From NCBI GenBank assembly GCA_019916065.1, contig CM034237.1, positions 43,816,485 to 43,880,484 of the forward strand: a stretch of DNA of 64,000 nucleotides. The letters run 5' to 3'. The notes below the pieces were generated by a model. It made no database searches and had not been told where the DNA came from. It saw nothing but the letters and a program-made list of their open reading frames with translations. The stretch comes from Vitellaria paradoxa. Taxonomy: Eukaryota > Streptophyta > Magnoliopsida > Ericales > Sapotaceae. This document shows, piece after piece, positions 24,333 to 35,738 of the stretch. How positions within the stretch are numbered: position 1 is the first letter of the stretch; every line of letters begins with the position of its first letter. The position numbers and the translations under genes were made by a program.

Positions 24333-24569
24333 CTAATTCTTCCTGCTGTTCTTGAAGGAATGGTACTTGAGTTTCATCCAATAAGCGCCAGCCGAGGCTC
24401 CGTCCCTAACCTTCCTCATCCCTGCGGAAGCTACGTCTTTGGTTTTCTCGAACTTTTCGCTCATCCTCTTTGACAGCTTCTTCTTCTCAAACAAGCCTTG
24501 CTTGCCGCTTTCCGGTGGAGGAGTACTGTTGTTGGCTGCTGCCCAAGGGTTGTAGCCGTTCTCTGCCAT
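24333..24569 (-). CDS. Small lysine-rich plant protein, 78 residues, unknown function
   Basis: This is a single-exon reading frame of higher GC than its surroundings. The start is the first ATG (MAENGYNPW). The protein has a short N-terminal YNPWAA segment, a proline-serine linker (residues 15-25), and a lysine-rich C-terminal half (KKKLSKRMSEKFEKTKD). That half ends with repeated Lys-Val-Arg and Gly-Ala-Ser-Ala-Gly segments and a WMKLKYH tail. It could form one amphipathic helix around residues 28-58. No signal peptide or membrane segment is seen. The layout (short NPW start, EKTK...AG...K..GASAG...W.K.K) resembles small uncharacterised proteins I have seen in other dicots, but I cannot name the family or give a function. 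No neighbouring gene helps. Confidence 0.7.
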   Translation of the reverse strand: MAENGYNPWAAANNSTPPPESGKQGLFEKKKLSKRMSEKFEKTKDVASAGMRKVRDGASAGAYWMKLKYHSFKNSRKN

Positions 24570-24599
24570 TGATCTTGTTCCTTATCCACCCCTAAGAAC

Positions 24600-25917
24600 A
24601 GATGATATTTATTTATTTACTTATTTTTTCCTCAGGGAAGATAGAGAACAAGGAAAAAGAGCTTTTTTTTTTTTTTTTTGGGTGGGCACTGGTTGTTTTT
24701 TCTTGTAAAAGTTATGTTCTTTTGTCTTGGCTTTTTAGGAAGAAGGGTAGGTAGCATGTATTATCTATGCCTTGTCAAACATATGTGTAATGCGTGATTA
24801 GTGTTGATAACTATAGACTTTGATTGGTATTTACTATCTGCCATAAAATGTGGAATTAGCTTTAATTTGGTATATCGCTAATTAGGAAAAGAAAAGAATA
24901 GGGAATAAAAAAAAAAGTCTGCTATATTGGCAGGCGGGATGGACATTGGGGTTTGATAATTGGGTCTATTTTAAATATTTTAATAATTTAATGAACATGA
25001 TAAAAAAATTAATTTATTTTATAATCGGGGTTAAATTCGTGTTAAATTCAATTTAATATATTCATCTTGTGTCACATTCAATTTTGCTCTCAATAATTTA
25101 TTTTATGGGTCTTATGATGCTTCAGAAATTAATAAGATGATCTTTCAAAATAAATAAATAAATAAGGTGAAAGTAATAGAACACCTTACTTTATATAGAT
25201 AGTACAGCTGATCGTGCTATGTTTTTTATGTTAAATTTGGATGGCTGCATAATTCTGAGGTTGTTTGTGAGCTCACGTGTATCAGGCATTAAATTTTGAG
25301 GAGATGCAAGTCAAATTTAGGTGGGAACCTTAAAATAGAGTGTTTCTTGGGTGTAAAAGGTGATACCTTTGCCTCCAGAGCTTCCATCCCTGGTCCCAAG
25401 GGAATGGTGGGAGAGGTAAATCGTGGTACACGGCGACCTCTTAAATAGGAGGATAAATATTTGGTGTCCACAAAGAGTCACCCCCACAAGAGGGTGAAAC
25501 TTTCACACTGCGACTGTCAGGACTCAAATCTATATTCTTAGTATAATCTGCTACTTGAATACTAACCGTACTATGTCCACAAGGGCAAAAGAGATGGAGG
25601 GCTTCTTAATTTGCAGATCAAATGGTTCATCCATGAGATGACAGGGAGACAAAAAGCCACCTAATTGTTATTTCGTCCAAAGCGGCCTCTCGCCGGCACC
25701 TCACAACAGCTTTGATTTGCGGGATTCTCACGCATCATGATGTTTTTTCTGAATCTGCAAGCCAAAGAAGTGGAGGAAATCCTCAAATTTTACGAGGATC
25801 GTTCAACGAATTGGCTCACTAATTATAGTTCAAACTGCCGGCCACCATGCAGCCAAGTCAACCGTTTTGTATACAACATATACAAAGATCAATCTAGAAT
25901 CGAAACTAACTGAATCT
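24600..25917. other. Gene-free stretch
   Basis: Upstream of the small minus-strand gene there are pyrimidine- and purine-rich runs. The part 25230-25560 is of higher complexity, with short palindromes (GGTGTCC near 25471, CCCTCTTGTGGGGGTG on the minus strand). It may be an old short interspersed element, but I could not find both internal promoter boxes. 25680-25860 also looks unique. No coding region was supported. Confidence 0.4.
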
Positions 25918-26985
25918 TTAATATTCTATTTAGTAACGTTTTTATTTTTTATTTTTCTTATATTTTTAAAATTTTATAAATTAGTAACAGAAACATGTTA
26001 TTTAAATTTATTTTTATTTTCTTATTTTCAAAAAAAAAATAAAAACTTAAATAGAAAAATATAAATAAAAAAATATTTTCTTTCTTTTTTTTTCTATTAC
26101 AAACATTTTGTCAATTCTAATACTTTATCTATTTTTGTTACATCATATTTAAATAAATTATTTTATTTAAATATTTTATTAAATTAAAATTATTTTTAAT
26201 AAATAATATAATTAAATTAAATTTATTAAATTAATATGTAATATGTATTATTAATTTATTACAAATAAATAATTAAATTAAATTAGTTAATCTAGTTAAT
26301 AGGAAATATATATTAGTAAATTACTTTTAATAAATGATAAAATAAAATATATTAATTTAAGTTAATATAATAAATAATTTAATTAATATAAATATATTTT
26401 ATTAAATTATTTTTAATAAATATTATACTTAAATTATTTAATTTAATTTAATTTAATAATTAATTTAACTAATATTAGATATATTTTATTGAATTATTTT
26501 TAACAAATATCATAATTAAATTAAATTAATTATTAATTAAAATTGATTTAATTAATTTATTTAATATGAATTATATTTTATTAAATTATTTTTAGTAAAT
26601 ATCATAATTAAATTATTTAAATTATTATAAAATATATTTTATTCAATTATTTTAGTAAGTAATATAATTAAATTATAGTTAATATCTTTTATATTTACTG
26701 GATTAAATGATATAATACTTATATTTTATTCAATTATTTTTAATAAATAACATAATTAAATTAAATGAATGTAAAATATACTTATTAAATTCAATTAATT
26801 TTTTAAAAGTCAATAAAATTAAATATTTTATAAAAATAAAAAAAATTAATAATTGTAAACAAATTTATATTTTTAAATGCAATTTTAGTTTTTACTTAAA
26901 AAAATGATAATAAAAAATAAAAAACATAGACATATAAATATATATAAAAAAACGACAACATTACCATAGAGCCTCTAAATAGTTA
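25918..26985 (-). mobile_element. AT-rich MITE family A, reverse copy
   Basis: Read on the minus strand from 26985 it begins GGCTCTATGGTAATGTTGTC. It then follows the 15757 copy, including AAATTTGTTTACAATTATTA and AATATTTAATTTTATTGACT. Its far end at 25920-25945 has CTATTTAGTAACG. The interior is again tandem A/T units with AAATTATTTTTAATAAATA. Confidence 0.6.
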
Positions 26986-27529
26986 GCAGCATAATCTAGA
27001 AGCAACGTGGGGTAAACTTCCATGGGGTTAGTTCTTCTCCTTCTCTCTGGTGGTAGGGAATGAGAGAGATCTATGCAATTTGTGATGGCTTCGAGGACAG
27101 CTACCTCTACAAAGAAATTGAGTTCTCAAGAATTTTCTCACTCCTTTCCTTCTATTACAAGTGGCCCATTTGGGGCAGCGGAGAATATCAAAAAGACTCT
27201 AAAACTACGTGAATTTTTATAAATATAAATATATATATATATATATATATTTAAATCTCAATAAACTTGTAAAAATTTTAATAAAATTTTTATAAATTCT
27301 AATAATATTTCTATAAATCCCATTAATATTCCTACAAATTTCAAAAAGTTTCTACCTAAATTAATTCGAATGGATGAAAATCCATTGTTCGAAGGAAACC
27401 ATTTTTCTCTATTTCTTATGATTTGTGGTTTACACTCCAAATGCCAACAAATAATCTGAACTACATTTTATCTCGACTTTTATAATTCCAAACCTCCCCA
27501 AAGTGTATTATATAATAACTAATACGGAA
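26986..27529. other. Gene-free stretch
   Basis: It contains a TA microsatellite (27226-27251). A 45-codon open frame at 27085-27222 starts in a segment of higher complexity (MASRTATSTKK), but there is no homology that I recognise and no supporting gene structure. Confidence 0.45.
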
Positions 27530-27920
27530 AATTGTATCCAAGTCATACTTGGTAATCTTTTAAAGTTATTAGTCACACTCAAAAAAAAGTATTGCTTTTA
27601 AGTCACATTAATGTGAAAAGTTTTGTATTTAAGTCATACTTTTGAGTGAGTCCCATGAGTTTGTTTTAAATATAATTTATAATATGACTTAAATGCCCTT
27701 TTTCTATAATTAACTGAGTTGAAGTTGCCGAAAATTATGGAACCGAGAATCACGTTTTCCTTTTTTGTTTCATTCCTTATCAATTGCGTGAACATATAGT
27801 GAGATAAAAATCTGTTAAAAGATTATATACGAAGGAATACACACGGATTACGTGAGTTTGTGCTGTGAGATTAACGTCGATCGAATGAATATATACAGAT
27901 CTGGATTACGTATTTAAACA

Positions 27921-29469
27921 CATGACTGCGGTACTGTTTTTTTTAGGATGCATGCTCGTTCAAAAACAGTACTGCGTTCAAAAACAGTACCGCATAACTC
28001 TATCATGCAAACATCATATGTAAACACAAAAATAGTTCACATATCAAATGAATAACCGACAGTACCGCATGTGTGACAGTACCACATGTCTGCGGTACTG
28101 TTTTTTTAGGATGCATGCTAGTTCAAAAACAGTACCGCACGACTCTATCATGCAAACATCACATGTAAACACAAAAATAGTTCACATATCAAATGAATAA
28201 CCGACAGTACCGCATGTGTGACAGTACCACATGTTTGCGGTACTATTTTTTTTAGGATGCATGCTCGTTCAAAAATAATACCGCATGACTATATCATGCA
28301 AACATCACATGTAAACACAAAAATAGTTCACATATCAAACGAATAACCGACAGTACTGCATGTGTGACAGTACCACATGTCTGCGGTACTGTTTTTTTAG
28401 GATGCATGTTCGTTCAAAAACAGTACCGCACGACTCTATCATGCAAATATCACATGTAAATACAAAAATAGTTCACATATCAAACGAATGACCGACAGTA
28501 CCGCATGTGTGACAGTACCACATGTCTGCGGTACTGTTTTTTTTAGGATGCATGCTCGTTCAAAAATAGTACCGCACGACTCTATTATGCAAACATCACA
28601 TGTAAACACAAAAATAGTTCACATATCAAACGAATAACCGACAGTACCGCATGTGTGACAGTACCACATGTCTGCGGTACTGTTTTTTTTAGGATGCATG
28701 CTCGTTCAAAAACAGTACCGCATGACTATATCATGCAAACATCACATGTAAACACAAAAATAGTTCACATATCAAACGAATAACCGACAGTACCGCATGT
28801 GTGACAGTACCACATGTCTGCGGTACTGTTTTTTTTAGGATGCATGCTCGTTAAAAAACAGTACCACATAACTATATCATGCAAACATCACATGTAAACA
28901 CAAAATAGTTCACACATCAAACGAATAACCGACAGTACCGCATGTGTGACAGTACCACATGTCTGCGGTACTGTTTTTTTTAGGATGCATGCTCGTTCAA
29001 AAACAGTACCGCATGACTCTATCATGCAAACATCACATGTAAACACAAAAATAGTTCACATATCAAACGAAGGACCGACAGTACCGCATGTGTGACAGTA
29101 CCACATGTCTGCGGTACTGTTTTTTTTAGGATGCATGCTCGTTCAAAAACAGTACCGCATGACTCTATCATGCAAACATCACATGTAAATACAAAAATAG
29201 TTCACATATCAAATGAATGACCGACAGTACCGCATGTGTGACAGTACTACATGTCTGCGGTACTGTTTTTTTTAGGATGCATGCTCGTTCAAAAACAGTA
29301 CCGCATGACTCTATCATGCAAACATCACATGTAAACACAAAAATAGTTCACATATCAAACGAATGACCGACAGTACCGCATTTGTGACAGTACCACATGT
29401 CTGCGGTACTGTTTTTTTTAGGATGCATGCTCGTTCAAAAAATAGTACCACATGACTATATCATGCAAA
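27921..29469. repeat. Satellite of about eleven 146-bp hairpin monomers
   Basis: Successive monomers start 145-146 bases apart (for example the CCGACAGTACCGCATGTGTG phrase at 28056, 28201, 28347, 28492, 28638, 28784, 28929, 29075, 29221 and 29367). They are more than about 95% alike by eye. In each monomer the arm TGCGGTACTGTTTTT is followed after about 20 bases by its complement AAAAACAGTACCGCA. A second, shorter pair, ACAGTACCACA and TGCGGTACTGT, overlaps it. The first unit has an internal duplication at 27958-27990. There are no unique spacers between the repeats, so this is not a CRISPR array. Confidence 0.95.
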
Positions 29470-29483
29470 GAATGGTGCTGTTT

Positions 29484-29672
29484 TAATGAGGTACTGTTTT
29501 ATTATGCGGTACTGTTTTATTATGCGGTACTTTTTTTATGCGGTACTGTTTTATTATGTTGTACTGTTTTATTATGTGGTACTGTTTTTTATGCGGTACT
29601 GTTTTTATGCGATAATGTTTTATTATGTGGTATTATTTTTTATGCGGTGTTGTTTTATTATGTGGTACTGTT
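29484..29672. repeat. Short tandem repeats of GCGGTACTGTTTTATTAT
   Basis: About eleven imperfect units of 16-24 bases carry the right arm of the satellite hairpin (GGTACTGTTTT) separated by TTATTATG. They follow the 146-bp array directly and look like an expansion of its hairpin arm. Small open frames here encode repetitive, non-protein-like peptides. Confidence 0.85.
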
Positions 29673-30205
29673 TTCCTAAATAGTTTTGATTTTGTTTTCA
29701 AAAATCAATTTTGCTTATTTTGTAAAGAAGATGGAAAGTCACGGAATTAGGTTTTTCTCAAACAGTTTTGATTTTGTTTCAAAAAATCAGTTTTACTTGC
29801 TTTATAAAGAAGATGAAAAGTCACAGAAGTTATGAGTAAAGTGTGCACTATTTTCGGATAAAACTGACAGTTTTGAAATGTAGTGAAAAACGCGTGATAT
29901 CCTTTTTGGTCTTTTTGTTGCAAGTGTGACTTATTCACAAATAAGATTTTTGGGTATGACTTAAATCTTTATAAGTTCATAAATAGTGACCGGCCTCCAA
30001 AAACCCCTAACTAATACAACTAACACGTCAAGTGATGACCCAGCCCAATTTAAAAATGAATGGCCAGATTTAATTCCAACCACTCTCTTGGCCCATGTTG
30101 TGTATTCAGCAAATTGGGCGTCTGCAGCCCATCACTGATCAAGCCCATGTGTAAAGGACCCGTCTGGTCGACTGACCCGAGCTGTCTTGCTAATTGTTAT
30201 AGAAG

Positions 30206-30238
30206 TGACGTCTTGGTTTGACCGTTGCTAAACGTCAA
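30206..30238 (+). promoter_or_regulatory. Stress-type promoter elements of the metalloproteinase gene
   Basis: A TGACG core (30206-30210, within TGACGTC) and a W-box TTGACC (30218-30223) lie close together. An inverted TTGACG follows at 30233-30238, about 270 bases upstream of the start codon. TGACG and W-box motifs are bound by TGA and WRKY factors in plant stress responses. Their use here is inferred only from sequence. Confidence 0.4.
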
Positions 30239-30340
30239 ATGGTCTCCTTTTCATCCACCTCAATTCGTTCAATCTGCAACGGCCAATTCAAGCCCGGACC
30301 AGGTTTGTCAACACAAGACAGACCTCCCTCTCAAGTTCAA

Positions 30341-30350
30341 TATATATACA
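30341..30350 (+). promoter_or_regulatory. TATA box of the metalloproteinase gene
   Basis: TATATATA followed by CAAAAG lies about 155 bases before the ATG at 30504. This would place transcription start near 30375 and give a leader of about 130 bases that includes a run of nine to ten C. Confidence 0.45.
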
Positions 30351-30503
30351 AAAGCTATTCTATCTAATCACTGTGCCGGCGACCTCTTTCCCTTGTTAGA
30401 TCCGCCAGTGCCAGACTCTTTCAAATACGTTTATGAACCCCCCCCCCCTTCTGCTTTTATAATTAGAAACTTCAGTCGAAGAAGAAACAGAGTAGACGCA
30501 ATC

Positions 30504-31613
30504 ATGAACCGTCATTTATTCATACTTCTAATAATAGCTTCAATTCTTACGGCTTCGATCAATGCATTTCCTCATTTCTTCCCAAACGTATCGTCGATTC
30601 CTCAATCACTAATTCCTAACACAACCGACGGCGTGTGGGACCGTTTTCAGAAGCTCGCTGGTTGTCGTTCGGGGCAGAGTGTCGCCGGATTGGGCAAACT
30701 CAAGCAGTACTTTCAGTACTTCGGGTATATCAACAACGACGCTTTGACGAACTTTACAGATGATTTCGATGGCGCTCTGGAGTCGGCTATCAAAACCTAC
30801 CAGCTCAATTTCAACCTCAACGTTACCGGAGAGCTCGACGAGCCCACCTTGAAACAGATTGTGCGGCCCAGATGTGGCGTGGCCGATGTGATCAACGGCT
30901 CGAGCTCGATGAACTCGGGCAAAGCGCAGTCCACGTCTAACGGGCACGTACACACTGTTGCTCACTTCTCTTTCTTCCCCGGCAAGCCACGGTGGCCTTC
31001 GAACAAGCGTGACTTGACCTATTCGTTCTTGCCGGGAAACCAGCTCTCCGACTCCGTCAAGGTCGTTTTCTCCAGAGCATTTGAGAGGTGGTCGGCCGTC
31101 ATACCCATGACCTTCACCGAAACGTCGTCGTACTCCGCCGCCGACATCCGGATAGGGTTCTTCAGCGGCGAACACGGAGACGGAGAGCCCTTCGACGGCG
31201 TTTTGGGTACGTTGGCGCACGCGTTCTCGCCTCCTAGTGGCCGGTTCCACTTGGATGGAGACGAGAACTGGGTGGTCGATGGCGATGTCAGCGCGTCGAC
31301 GGTGGCCTCCGCCGTGGATCTCGAATCGGTGGCGGTTCACGAGATCGGCCATCTACTGGGTCTAGGACACTCGTCGGTCGAAGAGGCAATCATGTACCCG
31401 ACGATAACTTCCGGGACGAGGAAGGTCGATCTCGCCGGCGATGACATACAGGGGGTTCAACAGTTGTACGGGTCGAACCCGAATTATAACGGGTCCTCAA
31501 CGGTTACCCCGACTCAAGAGAGAGACACTAGTGGTGGTGGGCCCCACCATGTGGGTTCGTTTTGTGGTCTCAGACTGCTCTGGGTTGTTGGATCGGTATG
31601 GTTGATATTGTAA
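30504..31613 (+). CDS. Plant matrix metalloproteinase (matrixin), GPI-anchored type
   Basis: This is a zinc endopeptidase of the extracellular matrix and cell surface, 369 residues in one exon, as is usual for plant MMPs. I chose the ATG at 30504 because it opens a clear signal peptide ([18 protein letters not shown]), although the frame stays open upstream to 30225. The order is: signal peptide (1-21); propeptide with a peptidoglycan-binding-like region and the cysteine switch PRCGVAD (Cys124); linker; catalytic domain from about residue 155; zinc site [11 protein letters not shown] (His279, Glu280, His283, His289); and the Met-turn AIMYP (Met297). A hydrophobic C-terminal tail after a Gly/Ser/Thr-rich linker ([15 protein letters not shown]) fits a GPI-anchor signal. 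No hemopexin domain is present, as expected in plants. All catalytic residues are intact. The coding sequence is GC-rich compared with its flanks. It probably acts in cell-wall or defence proteolysis; the substrate is unknown. Confidence 0.95.
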   Translation: MNRHLFILLIIASILTASINAFPHFFPNVSSIPQSLIPNTTDGVWDRFQKLAGCRSGQSVAGLGKLKQYFQYFGYINNDALTNFTDDFDGALESAIKTYQLNFNLNVTGELDEPTLKQIVRPRCGVADVINGSSSMNSGKAQSTSNGHVHTVAHFSFFPGKPRWPSNKRDLTYSFLPGNQLSDSVKVVFSRAFERWSAVIPMTFTETSSYSAADIRIGFFSGEHGDGEPFDGVLGTLAHAFSPPSGRFHLDGDENWVVDGDVSASTVASAVDLESVAVHEIGHLLGLGHSSVEEAIMYPTITSGTRKVDLAGDDIQGVQQLYGSNPNYNGSSTVTPTQERDTSGGGPHHVGSFCGLRLLWVVGSVWLIL

Positions 31614-31620
31614 ATTTTAT

Positions 31621-31910
31621 TTTACTTTGTTAAATAACACAAATTTTCCCTTAAGTTGTAATATTCCCTGAATTATAAATGAAAATTGACTAACCAAAAA
31701 TTTGATCTGTGAAATTAAAGTTTAGGTATTGATTTGACCATTTCGTAATGTTTGTTGAATAATATAGTTTACTTTGTGGTTGAAGTCCTAAAGTTGTAAT
31801 ATTCCCTAGAATTATAAATAAAAATTCACAGATTAAAAATTTAATGGATCGAGTTAGAATTTAGGTATTAATTTGACCATTTCATAATGTTTGGTCAATA
31901 ATATAGTCTA
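31621..31910. repeat. Direct duplication of about 140 bp just after the metalloproteinase stop
   Basis: The segments starting TTTACTTTGT at 31621 and at 31768 run in parallel. They share AAGTTGTAATATTCCCT (31653 and 31791), AATTTGACCATTTC-type sequence and TAATATAGT at their ends. The first copy would lie in the 3' untranslated region. Confidence 0.8.
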
Positions 31911-32094
31911 TAGTTAGAAAAATATGCTTTTCACATTATTTGGTGGTAGATTTATTTTATATGAAAATTAGAGTTGGGCCCACACGCTTGACAAATTATA
32001 TCAAGTGAGGGTTGATATTTTTTTTATATTGATTTTGCAACTTATATAATTACCTGAGGAAAAGAAAGTTGGAGAGAAAAAGTACCAAAGCAAA

Positions 32095-32257
32095 AAGGGA
32101 TGTTTGGTTGGAAAAAAGTTGGTCAAAAAGTACAGTAAAATTACAAAGATTTGATGTAAAGGTGATATGTGTCAAAATTTAATTGGAAGAAAGTTCAAAC
32201 TTTTTGTAACTTTTGATAAGTTTTGGTATTTGGTTGGAGGCCAAACAGCTCTTAAAA
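32095..32257. mobile_element. Short GTTTGG-type MITE
   Basis: The left end reads AAGGGATGTTTGGTTGG, and the right end on the other strand reads TTAAGAGCTGTTTGGCCTCC. The body carries GTAACTTTTGATAAG-like motifs. A hAT-like MITE is likely. Confidence 0.5.
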
Positions 32258-34554
32258 TGAAACACGTCAAATGTATTCATTTTATTGGTTAGTTTAAAAT
32301 ATATATATATTTATATATGGTCATTTGTTTAAGAAATAAAATTTTTATTTAATAAATTATAAAAATCAATATACTAAGAATTGTCAATTTATTTATTTGT
32401 ACTTTTTTTATTGACAAATCTTAATTAGTGAATGAGTTCAACAATCTGAAGTTTGGGAGAATTTTAATAAATGCAAAATGTGGTCATTTATTGTATATTT
32501 TATATAAATAAAAAAAACTTTGTTGGGTTGTATAAAGTTAAAATTCTCGATTCAATTTTTCTTTAAAAAAATTATACTATAATATAAAAAATAATTTATC
32601 GTTATATGATTGGTTTCAAAATCAAGTTTATATATTTTTAATTTAAATTATTATTCTCCATAAAAGTGTCAGCGTCACCATATTATTGATTATCGTGTAA
32701 TAAAAATATTGCCAATACTTTCACTTAATTTATGCCTTTTGATAAATTTCTTTCCTTTCATTTAAATTATGCTTTTAAATTATGTTTATTTTCGATAAAT
32801 TAGTTATATCAAACCCAATCCAAATTATCTTACTTACTCCCAAAAAAAACCCAATCAATTTTTGTGAAAGGACAAAATTATTTTAAATGACCTGAAATTA
32901 CTTTAATCTAAATACTTCTTCATTTATGGATTAGTTAGATCAAGAGAAAACCACTTATTCATTCGTGAATTAGTCATGATACAGGAGGATTGAAACTACT
33001 TGTAAACATGAAACTAGGCATTTGCATCGCAAACTACTTAGAGCAAATTAATTTAGTTTATTAAAAAATTAAAATATAAAAAAATAATATTATTTTTAAT
33101 AGATTAATAAAATATATTAATTAATAATAAATCAATATTTAAAATAAAAATTCTATAAAAAAAAAGAAGAAACGTCCATAGATTTAGAGACTTGAATCTA
33201 TATTTTAGAAACTGTTATTTTAGTTAAAATTTCTATTTTAAATCTCTATTTTACTTGCATATTCAAATTTAGAAATACAAGATTAAAGACACTAATGTAA
33301 GTGCTCTTATAAATTTTAGTACTTATTCATTCATGAAAGCCAATTAAATTTCATTTATTTTCATCCATTCATGAATTAGCTTTAACTAATCCAATCAAAT
33401 TTCACTACTTTTAGGGTTGAAACTACTAATAAATTTACGCATTTATTAATAAGTGCTCCCAGACACCCATTTGTTTATTCTTATTTTTGCTCCATCAAAG
33501 GAGTATAACAAATTTTATCGGTTTAGAGTTTCATGTAATCTACATTAATTGATAATTATTACTTTTTAAGGTAAATCTATAAAATTGTTCATATTTCTTC
33601 AAAATCTAGAAAAAGTCTAATAGATTTTATCAGTGGTAAAGTTCCATGAAAAGGGCGTCTTATTTACATTAATTGATAATTATTACTTTTTAATTACAAA
33701 ATTACCCATATTTCTTGTTTGGAGCCAAATCATCAAAATAAACTTCTACTTCTATCTTATTTCATCTTTAACAAAATCATCAAAATAGATTTATACTTCT
33801 ATCCTATTTTGAAAAGATTTTCTATTCGTTCAAAATTATAAGTTATTCAAGAGAAGATAATGTATGTAATTTATATTTTACATATTTATCTGAATTTATT
33901 TTTACATATAATCATCAAAATAGATTTTTACTTTTAACCTGTTTGATAAGAAAATAAAAGATTTTTGTATTCTTCTTACATCCAAAATCATGATTTATTC
34001 AACAGAATATAATTTTCACACAAGTATATAATTTTATCAAGTTCTCAATAAATTACAAGAAGAAAATATTCAATAAAAAAATATTATTTTCAGTTACCAA
34101 AAAAAAAAATAATTTGGTAGTTGGTCTCTAAAAGTAGGAGTTTGATCTGTTTTGATAATTTTGCTAATGCGTAATGTTGTAACTACATTAAAAAAAAAAA
34201 AGTAAATAACACTATTTTTCTGTTTTGAATTTTACTATCCATAAAATTCTAAGATCTTTTTGACTTCTTTGAAGGCAAAACAATAAATGTCTAAAAATAA
34301 TAAATTCAAAATAAAAATTGTAAAGTGTCATATTTTTATTGGCTCTTAATGGTGCCCATGAGATACATGTTAACATGACCAATAAATTTAAATACTTGTA
34401 ATAACTAACCCAATTAAATTTTCTGGAGGATTGAACTTGTTGTAATTAAATAATATTAAAAAAAATGTTTCTTGAAGCCACCATCTTAGATTGCATTTTT
34501 TTTTTTAAAGATAGAAATCCCATATCAAACAAGTTTTCTCTCTCTCTCTCTCTT
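32258..34554. other. Gene-free AT-rich stretch
   Basis: No gene was found. Direct repeats are visible: ACATTAATTGATAATTATTA occurs near 33542 and 33667, and the phrase AAAATAGATTTATACTTCTA recurs near 33725-33910. A CT microsatellite lies at 34537-34552. Confidence 0.5.
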
Positions 34555-35128
34555 TTGTCTAATAATATGCAAGCTTTGTTAGGAAATCTAGCCTTCTGTG
34601 ATAAACAAAGCACTTAATTTGCCTTCCATAATAAACAAATCATTTAAAATTTTCTAACTTGTGTTTCAACTCTTGAACAAGTATGTAGTTTACAGTTTAT
34701 GTATACAACTACATATTTTGCAAATTTATTTCATTTTCGATATTTAATAAAAATTAATTCTTTTTATTACTTATCTTAAGTTTTTTTTTTCCTATATTTT
34801 TTATTCAGATTACACCATATTAGATTAATTTTTAAGCATTTTCCAATCATATCAACTAGGTACAACTTCAAATCAAAGTTATTGGTTTAGGGGTTAATAT
34901 ATATATATATATATACAAGTTATTTGTATATTCTTGTTATATCTTTAATACTGTTGACTAATCTTCTTTGTACTTTTTTTCAATAATATCTTTAATGTTG
35001 TTGGTAAACATTACTTGGGATCAATGGTGTATAAACAAACTAAATTGCATTCCAATATATTTTGTTTGGGTTAAACTTTTCTTCTTTTTGTCATTCATCA
35101 CTTTATAGTTAAATTAAAACCAAATTTC
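34555..35128. repeat. 1.2-kb repeat family E, first (interrupted) unit
   Basis: This segment runs parallel to 41120-41580 and 42320-42780. It shares TATGTAGTTTACA-type sequence, AATCATATCAACTAGGTACA, and the phrase around ACTGTTGACTAATCTT. It ends where the Mutator-like complex begins at 35138; the target duplication at 35129-35137 is part of it. Confidence 0.75.
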
Positions 35129-35738
35129 TAAAATTTAAGGGTTAATGACACTGATACTCATTTAATTATATCTGATTTTCAATTTATTCCTCATTTATTA
35201 ACCCTAACACTTTGACTCTCTTACCTATTTAAAAGAGGTTTCGTTTGCAATTCATTAAAAAATTTGGATGGAAAAATGTCAAAAGTCAACCCTTTTAATA
35301 ATACAACTTTACTAAGACTATAATATCCTCAAATACAAGAATAAATAAATAAAATAATATGGGTTAAATTACACTTACCTCCCTTGAACATTAGGCATAA
35401 TTCAAGAACTTCCCCCAATCTTTTTAACCTAACAGTTACCTCCCCTAAACCTAAATGTTTGTCACACTTAACCCCATCTGCTAGTTTTGTCTGTAACGTC
35501 GTTAAGATGCCATTATAAAAAGACCAAAATGCCTATATTAGTGTTGAACACTAAAGAATGCATATTCCATTTTTTACCATTTCCCAACAGAAGCTTTCCC
35601 AAATTCAAATACAGAGACGAGGACTCTGCCTATGAGAACTTTGCCTTTTCTCTTTGACCATTATTCAAATATCAATATTTGTTTTCGTCCTTTCTTTTAC
35701 TTCGGTGCAAATACCGTCCACACTTCGGAGAATCATAT

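Larger units (their letters stand above)
27530..29985. mobile_element. Inverted-repeat element carrying a hairpin satellite, copy 1
   Basis: The left end contains AAGTCATACTTGGTAATCTT followed by TTAGTCACACT. The right end, on the other strand, contains TTAAGTCATACCCAAAAATC followed by ATAAGTCACACTT, so the two ends are diverged inverted repeats of about 50 bases. The left 190 bases match 62495-62690, and the right 300 bases (with GATTTTGTTTCAAAAAATCA and CACTATTTTCGGATAAAACT) match 63840-64000. This shows that the two loci are copies of one mobile family. The interior is the tandem array described separately. No transposase is present. The exact termini and target duplication could not be fixed. 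Confidence 0.65.

Noticed and set aside
27085..27222. 45-codon frame starting MASRTATSTKK
   Set aside because: It is short, has no homology I recognise and no promoter or splice context; it could be chance.
27921..29469. Regular repeats that could suggest a CRISPR array
   Set aside because: The whole 146-bp unit is repeated with no unique spacers, the DNA is plant nuclear, and no cas genes are present.
29452..29683. Two overlapping frames with repeated Tyr/Phe/Cys peptides
   Set aside because: They are translations of the short GCGGTACTG tandem repeat in two frames and have no protein-like composition.
30225..30503. Upstream extension of the metalloproteinase frame
   Set aside because: The extension covers the TATA box and leader and has no signal peptide; the ATG at 30504 opens a proper one.
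30609..31352. 247-codon open frame antisense to the metalloproteinase
   Set aside because: It is a mirror of the GC-rich coding strand; the plus strand has the complete zinc protease with all motifs.
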